The notes beneath the pieces were generated by a model, which did no database searches, was not told the DNA's origin, and was given only the letters and a program-made list of their open reading frames with translations. From Chelativorans intermedius (GTDB lineage Bacteria > Pseudomonadota > Alphaproteobacteria > Rhizobiales > Rhizobiaceae), in contig NZ_JAODNW010000013.1 of NCBI RefSeq assembly GCF_025398255.1, positions 1 to 64,000 on the forward strand: 64,000 nt of DNA, read 5' to 3'. Numbering within the stretch: position 1 is the first letter of the stretch; each line of letters opens with the position of its first letter. A program made the position numbers and the translations under genes. Below are positions 54,211 to 63,559 of the stretch, piece by piece.

Positions 54211-55212
54211 CTACTCTCCGCGCATGGCAGCCAGCACCTCTTCGGCGCCCATCTCGGCAATGAGCCGGTCGGTGACCGGAAGGGTCAGCTCGGCGAATGC
54301 CTGGACCTCCTCCTCCGTCAACTCGATGACCGTGTTGTCGCCGGTCTCGCGCAGCTTCTCTACCGTCTCGGTGGCGCGCGCATTCCACGCCTCCTCCCCG
54401 CTCCTCGACAGGCCGATGCCGCTGTGCGCGTCGATCGCCGACCGGAACTCCTCGGGCAAGGCGTCGTATCGCGCCTGGTTCATCACGAGATAGAAAGAGA
54501 TGTGGCCGAGCGGCGGCCCGATGGTGTAGCTGTCGGCCACCTCGTCGAGCTTGAAATCGGCGACCGCACTGGCGCCGGTGATCAGCCCGTCGATCAGCCC
54601 GGTCTGCAGCGAGTTGTAGATCTCCCCCGCCGGCATCTGCACCGGCGTGGCGCCCAGCGCCTCGACCACCGCGCCGGCGATGGCGCCCGACACGCGGATC
54701 TTCAGGCCCTTGATGTCGGCGGGCGTGCGGATCTCGCGGCCCTTGGTGATGATGATATTCGGCTCGGAAACCCAAAGGGCGAGCGGCTTGGTGCCCGGAT
54801 ATTCGTCCTTCAGATGCGTCTCGTAGGCATTCCAAAGCATCTCATAGCCGCTCATGCCCTCGGGGATCGCACCTGGCATCTCCACGATCATGGTCTTGGG
54901 AAACTGCGAGGAGGTGTATCCCTGCAGGCCCCATGTGATGTCCGCCACGCCCTGCAGTGCCCGCACATACTGCTCCATCGGCCCGGCACCGAGCTCGCCG
55001 CCCGGATAGACCTCGATGGTCAGGGCGCCGTCGGTATCCTCGGCCACGCCCTTGACCAGCGGATCGACCACCGAGGAATTGACGACATGGGTGGGCGAGA
55101 CGAAATGCGCCAGCTTCAGGGTCTCTGCCACCAGCGGACCCGTAGTCAGCACGGTGGCAAGCCCGGCGGCGGCAAGGCGCGTCACGGCGCCGGATAGGGG
55201 TGTGTTCAACAT
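54211..55212 (-). CDS. TRAP transporter solute-binding protein (DctP)
   Basis: 333 aa from the ATG at 55212 with SD GGAGGAG. Signal peptide to ~AETLK. Landmarks: LKLAHFVSPTHVVNSSVVDPLVKGV, GELGAGPMEQYVRALQGVADITWG, GLKIRVSGAIAGAVVEALGATPVQMPAGEIYNSLQTGLIDG with the ligand-carboxylate Arg (KIRV). It binds an organic acid for DctQM. It starts the TRAP-VOC-gal run, and the 246-bp gap upstream may hold the promoter. Confidence 0.94.
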   Translation of the reverse strand: MLNTPLSGAVTRLAAAGLATVLTTGPLVAETLKLAHFVSPTHVVNSSVVDPLVKGVAEDTDGALTIEVYPGGELGAGPMEQYVRALQGVADITWGLQGYTSSQFPKTMIVEMPGAIPEGMSGYEMLWNAYETHLKDEYPGTKPLALWVSEPNIIITKGREIRTPADIKGLKIRVSGAIAGAVVEALGATPVQMPAGEIYNSLQTGLIDGLITGASAVADFKLDEVADSYTIGPPLGHISFYLVMNQARYDALPEEFRSAIDAHSGIGLSRSGEEAWNARATETVEKLRETGDNTVIELTEEEVQAFAELTLPVTDRLIAEMGAEEVLAAMRGE

Positions 55213-55458
55213 CGCTGCTCCTCCCTCATTGCTTCTTGCCGGCCCCGATACCGATAGGCCCAAGGGCCGGACGGGAAGACTAGTGCATCGCAGCGCGAGG
55301 AGCGAATTGGTTCTGCATTCAGACCATAAGATTTACCTATAGACGTGATGAGAAAAATACCTTCATGCCCCTTCACGCAAAAGATACGGGCTCCTTCAGA
55401 AGAAGGAATGGGTATATATGGTGCGCTGTTCTGCCCGCCGTGAGGCGGCGGGCCTCTG
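55213..55458. other. 246-bp intergenic region with likely TRAP operon promoter
   Basis: The gap lies between the LigM-like stop and the dctP start. It is AT-richer than its surroundings near 55310-55360. No TGTATACA core or convincing -35/-10 pair was found, so the TRAP/gal run may be under a different control from the two LigM/MetF units. No gene is seen. Confidence 0.3.
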
Positions 55459-56871
55459 TCAGCCGTGCTGCCTGGTGCGCCAGCTTTCCGCGTAGTTCTC
55501 GCGCGCCATGCGCGAATAGGGGATCGGCGAGACGCGCACGCGGATTTCCGCCTGCCTGTGCCGTTCCGTGGAGGTCTTCGCGCTGCCGCCGTCGGGTTCG
55601 CCCCACACCAGCGTAAGCACGTCGCCCTCCTTGATGTCGGGATCGACGATACCGAGCGAGAGCATGCAGCGTTCGTTGAAGCTGTAGCCGTTGAACATCG
55701 AGAGCCCCACCACACGCTCGCCCAGCATTACCCGGTCGAAGCCGGAGGACGAATAGTTGGGCTGCGGGAAGTCGATCCACTTGGCATTCGTCTCGCCGGG
55801 CTTCAGGCAGGACGCCATGACCTTGAGAATGTCCTCGGCGTTCCACTCGAAGGTGACCTTCCTGCGGTGTGGCGTGTCCTTCATCTTTTCGAGCGCCGCG
55901 CGGCCCACGAAATCATGGTCGAACTTGATATAGATGCCGTAACCCAGCTCGAAGGGGGTGGTGTAATAGTCGCGGATGTCGTCGGAGACGAAGCTGCCGC
56001 CGATGGAGCAGGTTGCCTCATAGCTGTCCGCCGGCAGCCACTCGCGATAGGGGCGCAACGCCTCGCCCGTATAGATGGCCGGCAGGGGCGAGGGAATCCA
56101 TCCCGATTCGACCGTGTTGGTGGAATAGGCACGCGCCCCCACCTGGTGCAGGTCGACGCCGGCCGCGTCCGCCGCCTCGAGGATGGCTGCGCGCACGTCG
56201 TCCTTCTCCTCGTAGGGGCCCCAGATCTCAAGCCCCGGCGCGCCGGCCATGCCATGGCGCAGCGCGCGCACCCGCCGCCCGGCGACATTGATCCAGTCGA
56301 CGTGGAAGAACTTGATCTGCGGCAGAGGTCCGCCATGCATCCGTTCCAGAACCTTGGGCGCGTCCGGGCCCTGGATCTGGAAGCGGTAGTGAACGCGCGT
56401 CACCGCCTTGCCGTCGGGCCGGGAGGGCGAGCGCGGATCGCGCGTCACCGCCACCTCGTGCTTACCGAGCGAGGCGTTGTACTGCACCCAGTTGGCGGTC
56501 GGCGCGCGGCCCACCAGCACGAACCTGTTCTCCTCCTCGCGGAAAATGATCATGTCGCCAATCACGTAACCTTCCGGCGAGACGGGCACGAAGTGCTTGG
56601 CCCTGTTGGTGGAGAAGTTGGAGAAACTGTTGATCGCAAGCCCCTCCAGAAATCGCGCCGCATCCGGGCCTTCGACGATCAGCTCGTCCATGTGGTGCGA
56701 CTGGTCGAACAGCACGGCCGATTCCCGCCAGGCGCGCTGCTCGTCACGCCAGTTGGTGAACTCGGAGGCGACAACGGGGTATACATACATGCCGATTCTG
56801 GAGTTGCGTAGCACCGGCACGATATTCCCTGCTTCCTCGATGATCCCTTGCAGGCTGGGCTTCCTGGCCAT
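55459..56871 (-). CDS. ligM: LigM-like tetrahydrofolate-dependent aryl O-demethylase (paralog 2)
   Basis: 470 aa from the ATG at 56871 with SD AGGGAGGA; LigM of Sphingobium SYK-6 has 471. It is very LigM-like along its length (LRNSRIGMYVYPVVASEFTNW, VLVGRAPTANWVQYNASLG, RALRHGMAGAPGLEIWGPYE, ESGWIPSPLPAIYTGEALRPYREWLPADSYEA). His60, Arg122 and Tyr249 match the substrate-site residues I recall from LigM. It should demethylate vanillate, 3-O-methylgallate or a related methoxybenzoate, giving 5-methyl-THF. A TGTATACA site lies 28 bp upstream. Confidence 0.9.
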   Translation of the reverse strand: MARKPSLQGIIEEAGNIVPVLRNSRIGMYVYPVVASEFTNWRDEQRAWRESAVLFDQSHHMDELIVEGPDAARFLEGLAINSFSNFSTNRAKHFVPVSPEGYVIGDMIIFREEENRFVLVGRAPTANWVQYNASLGKHEVAVTRDPRSPSRPDGKAVTRVHYRFQIQGPDAPKVLERMHGGPLPQIKFFHVDWINVAGRRVRALRHGMAGAPGLEIWGPYEEKDDVRAAILEAADAAGVDLHQVGARAYSTNTVESGWIPSPLPAIYTGEALRPYREWLPADSYEATCSIGGSFVSDDIRDYYTTPFELGYGIYIKFDHDFVGRAALEKMKDTPHRRKVTFEWNAEDILKVMASCLKPGETNAKWIDFPQPNYSSSGFDRVMLGERVVGLSMFNGYSFNERCMLSLGIVDPDIKEGDVLTLVWGEPDGGSAKTSTERHRQAEIRVRVSPIPYSRMARENYAESWRTRQHG

Positions 56872-56899
56872 GGGGCGTCCTCCCTCTGTGAGCAGATTG

Positions 56900-56907
56900 T
56901 GTATACA
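56900..56907. promoter_or_regulatory. TGTATACA operator-like site, LigM-like gene
   Basis: An 8-bp perfect palindrome 28 bp upstream of the O-demethylase ATG, a usual place for a repressor site near the promoter. It shares its core with the sites at 46213-46226 and 57818-57827. Confidence 0.55.
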
Positions 56908-57055
56908 TTCTTGTGTCAGCCGGCCGGGAATTGCAAGAGCCATCCGGCCAGGGCGCGCGGTACCGGCCGGATGGCAGGCGGGCGCCTGCCGCTTTTCTCG
57001 GGATGGGAGGAGGTCTGCCGCTGGCTGCGGGGATGGCGCTGCGGCAGCGGGCTGC

Positions 57056-57787
57056 TCAGTTCAGCACCAGCGCCAGGCCCGGCACGCGCCCGGCAAGGCC
57101 GCCGTGCTCCGTGACGAAATATTCGAGATTGGTGCGCGCCGCCCGCGCGTGCTCGCGTGCCAGCGCTTCGGCCCGCGCCCCCTCGCGCGCTTCGATGGCT
57201 GCGACGATCGCCCTGTGCTGCGCCTGGTTTGCGATCAGCGAGGTGCGGAAGTTCGGATTGTAGACCCTGTCGGGCAGGAACGCGGTGGGCGAGGCGAAGG
57301 GCAGCCGGTTGACCCGCTCGATCTCGCGCTGCACCACCTCGCTGCCGGAGAGCGCGGCAAGCTCCTGATGGAAGCGCCCGTTGAACTCCCGATAGCCGTC
57401 GAGGTCCACGTCGCCCGGCTCCGTGCCGAAGCAGCGGTCGAGCGCCTGAAGCGTCTTGTGGATACGCTTGAGGGCCGCCGGTTCGGCGCCCCGCTCGGCC
57501 GCCAGCCGCGCCGCGGTTCCCTCCAGAACGCCGCGCAGTTCGATGGCATCGACGACGTCCTTGAAACGGAAGCTGCGCACCAGGAACCCACCGCCCGGCG
57601 CACGGTCGAGAAGTCCCTCCTCGGCAAGTCGCGACATCGCCTCGCGCACGGGCGTGCGCGAAATTCCCAGCTCCTCCGCCAGCGGCACCTCGAACAGGCG
57701 GGTGCCGCCGGCCAGGCTGCCGTCAAAGATCCGCTGCCGCAGCTCGATCATCGCCCGCATCGTGTGGGTCTTGCTCGAAGACTTTTC
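57056..57787 (-). CDS. GntR-family regulator, FadR/FCD type
   Basis: 243 aa from a TTG at 57787 (GGAA 5 bp upstream); an ATG at 57760 would also keep the whole HTH. wHTH at ~10-75 (MIELRQRIFDGSLAGGTRLFEVPLAEELGISRTPVREAMSRLAEEGLL), then an all-helical FCD domain with metal/ligand positions (FNGRFHQELAALSGS, QAQHRAIVAAIEAREG). FCD regulators sense carboxylic acids such as aromatic or dicarboxylic acids. A TGTATACA site lies upstream of its start, suggesting self-regulation, and the same core precedes the LigM- and MetF-like genes. Confidence 0.9.
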   Translation of the reverse strand, partial: EKSSSKTHTMRAMIELRQRIFDGSLAGGTRLFEVPLAEELGISRTPVREAMSRLAEEGLLDRAPGGGFLVRSFRFKDVVDAIELRGVLEGTAARLAAERGAEPAALKRIHKTLQALDRCFGTEPGDVDLDGYREFNGRFHQELAALSGSEVVQREIERVNRLPFASPTAFLPDRVYNPNFRTSLIANQAQHRAIVAAIEAREGARAEALAREHARAARTNLEYFVTEHGGLAGRVPGLALVLN

Positions 57788-57817
57788 CAAGGCCGTTCCA
57801 TCCGCATTCCCTGCAGC

Positions 57818-57827
57818 ATGTATACAT
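57818..57827. promoter_or_regulatory. TGTATACA operator-like site, GntR gene
   Basis: ATGTATACAT, a perfect 10-bp palindrome, 30 bp upstream of the likely GntR start on the minus strand. Third copy of the core in the cluster; points to autoregulation. Confidence 0.55.
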
Positions 57828-57939
57828 CGCAGGACGATTCGGCGCCATTGCCTTGTTCGCAAAAGGGGCACCAGCCCGGGGCGTGGCTGCCGGAGGGCGC
57901 CAACCCTTTCATGGGGTGCCCTCGTCAGCCGCAGGTGGC

Positions 57940-59184
57940 CTATTCGGCGGCCGGGCGCGGATGCGAGAGGGCCTTCGCGCGTTCGCGCAGGTCGAAGGCG
58001 GGATCGTCGAGCTCGGCGCGCGTCACCGTCGCCTGCGCTTCCAGCAGCTTGCGCGCCATCGCGTAGGTCGCCCCGTCATTGAGGCTGTCGACGGCAATCA
58101 GCCGCCCCTGCCGGAAATAGAAGAAGGAGACGGAACCTTCCCGCTTGCCCGCCCGCGTGACGACGCTGTCGTAGCCCCTGTGGTATCCGGCGATCTGCAG
58201 CTTCACGTCGTACTGGTCCGACCAGAACCAGGGGTGCGGAGTGTAGGCCGTGGGCGTGCCGGCGATGTTGGCGGCCGCCGCCGCGGCCTGATCCTGCGCA
58301 TTCTGCACCGATTCGAGCCGGGTGGGCGCCCCCTGAAAGGGAAAGAGGGCGCAGTCGCCGGCCGCGAAGATGGCAGGATCGCTGGTGCGGCAGTGTGCAT
58401 CCACCACGATGCCGTCCGCCACTTCCAGGCCGGCGGCTTCGGCAAGCGCCACATCGGGCTCGATGCCGATGCCCACGACCGCCAGGTCGAGCGGCAGTTC
58501 CCTGCCGTCGTCAAGCCGCACCGCGCAGGCATGCCCCTGCCTTTCCACGAAGCGCTGCGGCCGCGTGTTCTCGAGGATCCTGACGCCGTGTGCGGCGTGG
58601 AGCGTGCGCAGCGCATCCGCCGTCTCGGCGCATGCCACGCGCTTGAGAATGCGCTCCGCCGCCTCGACGACCGTGACGTCGAGGCCCTTCTTGGCCGCTT
58701 CGGCCGCCGCCTCCAGGCCGACATAGCCCCCGCCGATCACCACCAGACGGCGCCCCGCCGTCATCTCGCGCATCAGCCATTGCGCGTCGGCCAGCGTGCG
58801 CATGACGCGGACATTGGGAAGCTCCCCGCCCATCGCGGCGGGCAGGCGCCGCGCCCGCGCGCCCGTTGCAAGCAGCAGCGCGTCATAGCCAAGCACGTCG
58901 CCGTTGCCGAGGGCGAGTCTCTTTCCTGCCCGGTCGATGGCGGTTGCGGCGGCGCCGAGGTGCAGCCGGATGCGCCGCTCCTCATACCATTCGCGCGGGC
59001 GCAGCCACAGCCGCTCCAGCGCCATGGTGCCCGACATGTACTCCTTGGAGAGGGGTGGCCTCTGATAGGGCAGCGTCGCCTCGTCCGAGACGATGGCGAT
59101 CTCCATCTCGGGCGCATGTCGGCGCAACGCCGCCGCGGCGGCGATCGCCGCGTGGCTTCCCCCCACGATCACGGTTCGGGTCAT
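57940..59184 (-). CDS. Ferredoxin reductase-like FAD/NADH oxidoreductase
   Basis: 414 aa from the ATG at 59184 with SD GGAAG; an in-frame GTG at 59199 is possible. Putidaredoxin-reductase type: FAD site VIVGGSHAAIAAAAAL, PPLSKEY, ATGARAR, NAD site VVIGGGYVGLEAAAEA, VGIGIEPDVALAEAAGL and IFAAGDCALFPF. Such enzymes reduce [2Fe-2S] ferredoxins for P450s, Rieske oxygenases or, like XylT partners, for reactivation of extradiol enzymes. No ferredoxin or oxygenase partner is in the window. Confidence 0.9.
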   Translation of the reverse strand: MTRTVIVGGSHAAIAAAAALRRHAPEMEIAIVSDEATLPYQRPPLSKEYMSGTMALERLWLRPREWYEERRIRLHLGAAATAIDRAGKRLALGNGDVLGYDALLLATGARARRLPAAMGGELPNVRVMRTLADAQWLMREMTAGRRLVVIGGGYVGLEAAAEAAKKGLDVTVVEAAERILKRVACAETADALRTLHAAHGVRILENTRPQRFVERQGHACAVRLDDGRELPLDLAVVGIGIEPDVALAEAAGLEVADGIVVDAHCRTSDPAIFAAGDCALFPFQGAPTRLESVQNAQDQAAAAAANIAGTPTAYTPHPWFWSDQYDVKLQIAGYHRGYDSVVTRAGKREGSVSFFYFRQGRLIAVDSLNDGATYAMARKLLEAQATVTRAELDDPAFDLRERAKALSHPRPAAE

Positions 59185-59380
59185 GCTCGCTTCCCGCACA
59201 TTCCTTCCGCCGCCAGCCGGCCGTCGGCGGTGTTATCGCAGCCACCCCCGCCCGCCGTGAAGAGCGAAAATCGCCGCGTCCCCATCTCCCGCCCCAAACG
59301 GGGGCACCGGCCGCCACCGAACTGCAGCCGCCCCGGGTCCGCAGCCGGGAATCGAGAGAAGCGTGAATGGAAGAACAAAA

Positions 59381-59456
<76 letters not shown>

Positions 59457-59608
59457 GCGGGCCTGCAGCGTGCTGCCGCCCTTGCGTGACGCCTGATACC
59501 CGCATCGTCGGTGAAGATCAAGAGATGTTGCGTCGCGCGTGGCCGGTCCGCGTCTTGTTCCAAATGATACATGGACTCTCGGGCCGCCTGCGCTAAGCTG
59601 TGCCATGG

Positions 59609-59625
59609 CCCGCCGCATCGGCGGG
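59609..59625. promoter_or_regulatory. GC-rich hairpin upstream of coxS
   Basis: CCCGCCG-CAT-CGGCGGG is a perfect 7-bp stem, 41 bp before the coxS ATG. No U-tract follows. It may sit in the coxS leader. Confidence 0.3.
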
Positions 59626-59665
59626 CAAAGCAATCGCGGCAACGAGCGACCTGAGGAGGGACCCA

Positions 59666-60154
<489 letters not shown>

Positions 60155-60163
60155 AAGCAAACA

Positions 60164-60233
60164 GCGAATAGGGAGTGGTGAACAGGGGTCGAGCATACTC
60201 CCCCTTCTCGCTATTGGCTATCTCCCTACTCGC
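60164..60233. repeat. Inverted repeat in the coxS-coxL gap
   Basis: Arms GCGAATAGGGAG (60164-60175) and CTCCCTACTCGC (60222-60233) pair at 11 of 12 positions. Shorter CGCTATT-type words lie inside. The gap between coxS and coxL is unusually long for an operon of this kind. The repeat looks like a REP-type element common in Rhizobiales intergenes. Confidence 0.6.
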
Positions 60234-60256
60234 CAGCCCCGACGGAGGAGGAAACC

Positions 60257-62596
60257 ATGGGCATCGAAGGCATCGGCGCGCGGGTGGCGCGCAAGGAGGA
60301 TAAGCGGTTCATCACCGGGCTCGGCCGCTATGTGGACGACATGGTGGTGCCGGGCATGAAGCACGCCGTGTTCGTGCGCAGCCCGCATGCGCACGCGGCC
60401 ATCAAGGGCATCGACGCGACGGCGGCCAAGGCCATGCCCGGCGTCATCGACGTGCTGACCGGGCCGGAATTGAAGGCCGACGGCATCGGCAACCTGATCT
60501 GCGGCTGGATGATCCATTCCAAGGATGGCTCGCCGATGAAGATGGGCGCCTGGTCGCCGCTCGCCGTCGACCGGGTGCGCTATGTGGGCGAGGCGGTGGC
60601 CATCGTCGTGGCGGAGACGCGCAACCAGGCGCGCGACGCCGCCGAGGCGGTGGAGGTAAGCTATGAGGAGATGCCCGCCGTCACCGACGCGGCCAGGGCG
60701 CTGGACGCAGGCGCCCCGCAGCTTCACCCCGAGGCGGAGGGAAACCTCATCTACGACTGGGAGATCGGCGAGGCGGCCGCCGTCGACGAAGCGCTCGCAA
60801 AGGCGGCGCATGTGACGCGCCTGAAGCTGGTCAACAACCGCCTGGTGCCCAATGCCATGGAGCCGCGCGCCGCGCTCGGCCACTACGACATGGCCGAGGA
60901 CCACTTCACGCTGTGGACGACCAGCCAGAACCCGCATGTCGCCCGCCTCGTGATGAGCGCGTTCTACAACGTGGCACCGGAGAACAAGCTGCGGGTGATC
61001 GCCCCGGATGTCGGGGGCGGTTTCGGCTCCAAGATCTATATCTACCCGGAGGAGATCGTCTGCCTGTGGGCGTCGAAGCGCACCGGCGTGCCGGTGAAAT
61101 GGACGGCGGACCGCACCGAGAGCTTCATGTGCGATGCGCATGGCCGCGACCACCACACGGAGGTCGCCCTCGGCTTCGACGCGGACAACCGCATGGTGGC
61201 ACTCAAGGTGGACACCATTGCCAATTTCGGCGCCTACATGTCGCTCTTCTCCTCCGCGGTCCCCACCTATCTCTATGCCACGCTGCTTTCGGGCCAGTAT
61301 GTCATCCCGAAGATCCACTGCAACGTGCGTGCGGTCTACACCAACACCGCGCCGGTGGATGCCTATCGCGGTGCCGGTCGGCCGGAGGCCACCTATGTTC
61401 TGGAGCGCACGGTGGAGACGGCGGCGCGCGAGCTGGGCATCTCGCCGGCCGAGCTGCGCCGCAGGAATTTCATCCGCGAGTTTCCCTACCAGACGCCGGT
61501 CATCATGAACTACGACGCCGGCGACTACGAGGCCTCGCTGGATGCGGCCATGCGCGCGGCCGACTATGACGGCTTCCCCGCCCGCCGCGAGGAGGCGAAG
61601 AAGCGCGGCAAGCTGCGCGGCATCGGCATGAGCTGCTACATCGAAGCCTGCGGCATCGCCCCCTCCCAGGCCGTCGGTTCGCTGGGAGCCGGCGTCGGCC
61701 TTTGGGAGTCGGCGGAGGTGAGGGTGAACGCGGCCGGCACCATCGAGGTGCTGACCGGCTCGCACAGCCACGGCCAGGGACACGAGACCACCTTCGCGCA
61801 GGTCGTCGCCTCGCGCTTCGGCGTGCCGCTCGATCAGGTCTCCATCGTCCATGGCGACACCGACAAGGTGCAGATGGGCATGGGCACCTATGGCTCGCGT
61901 TCCGGCGCCGTCGGCGCCTCGGCCATCGTCAAGGCGCTCGACAAGGTGGAGGCGAAGGCCAAGAAGATCGCCGCCCACCTGCTGGAGGCCGACGAGGGCG
62001 ACATCGTCATCGAGAACGGCGAGGCCAAGGTGGCGGGCACGGACAAGAGCCTGCCCTGGGCCCAGGTGGCGCTCGCCGCCTATACGGCGCACAACCTTCC
62101 CGAAGGCATGGAACCGGGCCTCAAGGAGACCTCCTTCTACGATCCCACCAACTTCACCTTTCCGGCCGGCTGCTACATTGCCGAGGTGGAGGTGGACCCG
62201 GAAACGGGCCACACGGACATCGTGCAGTTCGTGGCGGCGGACGATTTCGGGAACATCATCAACCCGTTGATCGTCGAAGGTCAGGTGCATGGCGGCCTGG
62301 CACAGGGAATCGGCCAGGCGCTTCTGGAAGGCTGCCATTACGACCCCGCCTCGGGCCAGCTCGTCACCGCCTCCTACATGGACTACACCATGCCGCGGGC
62401 GGGCGACCTGCCGTCCTTCAAGGTGTCTACCACCAACACGCCATGTCCCGGCAATCCGCTGGGCGTGAAGGGCTGCGGGGAGGCCGGGGCCATCGGCTCG
62501 CCGCCGGCCATCATCAATGCGATCACCGATGCCATCGGCACCAACGCGCTGGACATGCCGGCAACACCGCAGAAGGTGTGGGCGGCGATGAAGTGA
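60257..62596 (+). CDS. coxL: CoxL-type large subunit, form II molybdenum hydroxylase
   Basis: 779 aa. Opens [25 protein letters not shown]. The active-site loop at 369-375 reads AYRGAGR, the form II signature; form I CO dehydrogenases have AYRCSFR. Other Mo-site motifs: [26 protein letters not shown], and late [13 protein letters not shown] with the catalytic Glu. Form II enzymes are xanthine-oxidase-family proteins with mostly unknown substrates, and CO oxidation is not assured. SD GGAGGAGG. Confidence 0.93.
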   Translation: MGIEGIGARVARKEDKRFITGLGRYVDDMVVPGMKHAVFVRSPHAHAAIKGIDATAAKAMPGVIDVLTGPELKADGIGNLICGWMIHSKDGSPMKMGAWSPLAVDRVRYVGEAVAIVVAETRNQARDAAEAVEVSYEEMPAVTDAARALDAGAPQLHPEAEGNLIYDWEIGEAAAVDEALAKAAHVTRLKLVNNRLVPNAMEPRAALGHYDMAEDHFTLWTTSQNPHVARLVMSAFYNVAPENKLRVIAPDVGGGFGSKIYIYPEEIVCLWASKRTGVPVKWTADRTESFMCDAHGRDHHTEVALGFDADNRMVALKVDTIANFGAYMSLFSSAVPTYLYATLLSGQYVIPKIHCNVRAVYTNTAPVDAYRGAGRPEATYVLERTVETAARELGISPAELRRRNFIREFPYQTPVIMNYDAGDYEASLDAAMRAADYDGFPARREEAKKRGKLRGIGMSCYIEACGIAPSQAVGSLGAGVGLWESAEVRVNAAGTIEVLTGSHSHGQGHETTFAQVVASRFGVPLDQVSIVHGDTDKVQMGMGTYGSRSGAVGASAIVKALDKVEAKAKKIAAHLLEADEGDIVIENGEAKVAGTDKSLPWAQVALAAYTAHNLPEGMEPGLKETSFYDPTNFTFPAGCYIAEVEVDPETGHTDIVQFVAADDFGNIINPLIVEGQVHGGLAQGIGQALLEGCHYDPASGQLVTASYMDYTMPRAGDLPSFKVSTTNTPCPGNPLGVKGCGEAGAIGSPPAIINAITDAIGTNALDMPATPQKVWAAMK

Positions 62597-62600
62597 GCGA

Positions 62601-62684
62601 AGAGCGAACAATGAGTGGCGAACGGGGAAGCGAAGAAGTCCGGGGCGGGAAACCAGCCTCTGTTCGCTGATCCCTGTTCGCTCT
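62601..62684. repeat. Inverted repeat in the coxL-coxM gap
   Basis: Perfect 10-bp arms AGAGCGAACA (62601-62610) and TGTTCGCTCT (62675-62684) span most of the 107-bp gap. Its GCGAA-type words resemble those in the coxS-coxL gap, so the same repeat family may have entered both gaps. Confidence 0.6.
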
Positions 62685-62703
62685 CCAGAAAGAGGAGAAT
62701 CCC

Positions 62704-63507
62704 ATGCACCAGACCACCTACCACCGCGCTTCCTCCATCTCCGAGGCGGTGAAGATGCTGAAGGAGGCCGAAGACGGCAAGTTCGTAGCCGGCGGCCAGA
62801 CGCTCATCCCCACCATGAAGCAGCGGCTGGCAGCACCCTCCGATCTCATCGACCTGCGCCACATCGGCGAGCTCAAGGGCATCGAGGTCGCCGGCAACAC
62901 GGTGAAGATCGGCGCCGGCACCACCCATGCCGAGGTGGCGCGGGATGCCGCGCTTGCCAAGGCGTGCCCGGCGCTGTGCCACCTTGCCGCCCATATCGGC
63001 GACCCGCATGTGCGCCACATGGGCACGCTCGGCGGCTCCATTGCCAACAACGATCCGGCGGCCGACTATCCGGCCGCCGTTCTGGCGCTCGCAGCCACCG
63101 TGCACACCAACAAGCGCGAGATCGCGGCCGACGACTTCTTCGTCGATCTGTTCGAGACGGCGCTGGAGGATGACGAGATCGTCACCGCCATCTCCTTCGC
63201 CGTGCCGGAGAAGGCGGGCTACGCCAAGTTTCCCAATCCGGCCTCGCGCTATGCGCTCACCGGCGTCTTCGTGGCGAAGCACGCCGATGGCGTGCGTGCC
63301 GCCGTCACGGGTGCGGGTGAGAACGGCGTCTTCCGCGCCGAGGCGATCGAGAAGGCGCTTGTCGGCGCCTTCGAGGCTTCCGCCCTCGACGGCACGACCG
63401 TTCCCGCCGACGGCCTGATGTCCGACATCCATGCCTCGGCGGAGTACCGCGCAAACCTCATCGTCGTCATGGCGAAGCGCGCCGTGCAGGCGGCGAACGG
63501 CGGATGA
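62704..63507 (+). CDS. coxM: CoxM-type FAD-binding medium subunit
   Basis: 267 aa. Residues ~30-40 AGGQTLIPTMKQR and 95-112 MGTLGGSIANNDPAADYPA are the two FAD-binding motifs of the PCMH-type domain; the C-terminal CO_deh_flav_C part includes YAKFPNPASRYALTGVF. It links CoxS to the quinone or other acceptor. SD AGAGGAG. A 52-bp gap to the convergent maeB-like gene holds no visible gene. Confidence 0.93.
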   Translation: MHQTTYHRASSISEAVKMLKEAEDGKFVAGGQTLIPTMKQRLAAPSDLIDLRHIGELKGIEVAGNTVKIGAGTTHAEVARDAALAKACPALCHLAAHIGDPHVRHMGTLGGSIANNDPAADYPAAVLALAATVHTNKREIAADDFFVDLFETALEDDEIVTAISFAVPEKAGYAKFPNPASRYALTGVFVAKHADGVRAAVTGAGENGVFRAEAIEKALVGAFEASALDGTTVPADGLMSDIHASAEYRANLIVVMAKRAVQAANGG

Positions 63508-63559
63508 TCGACGCGCGTGGCCGCCTGCCGATGGCGGGCGGCCACGGCACCGGCGGGGC

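Noticed and set aside
60257-62596. Aerobic CO dehydrogenase able to support carboxydotrophy
   Set aside because: The active-site loop is AYRGAGR (form II), not AYRCSFR, and no coxDEFG-type maturation genes are visible. CO oxidation is therefore not assigned.
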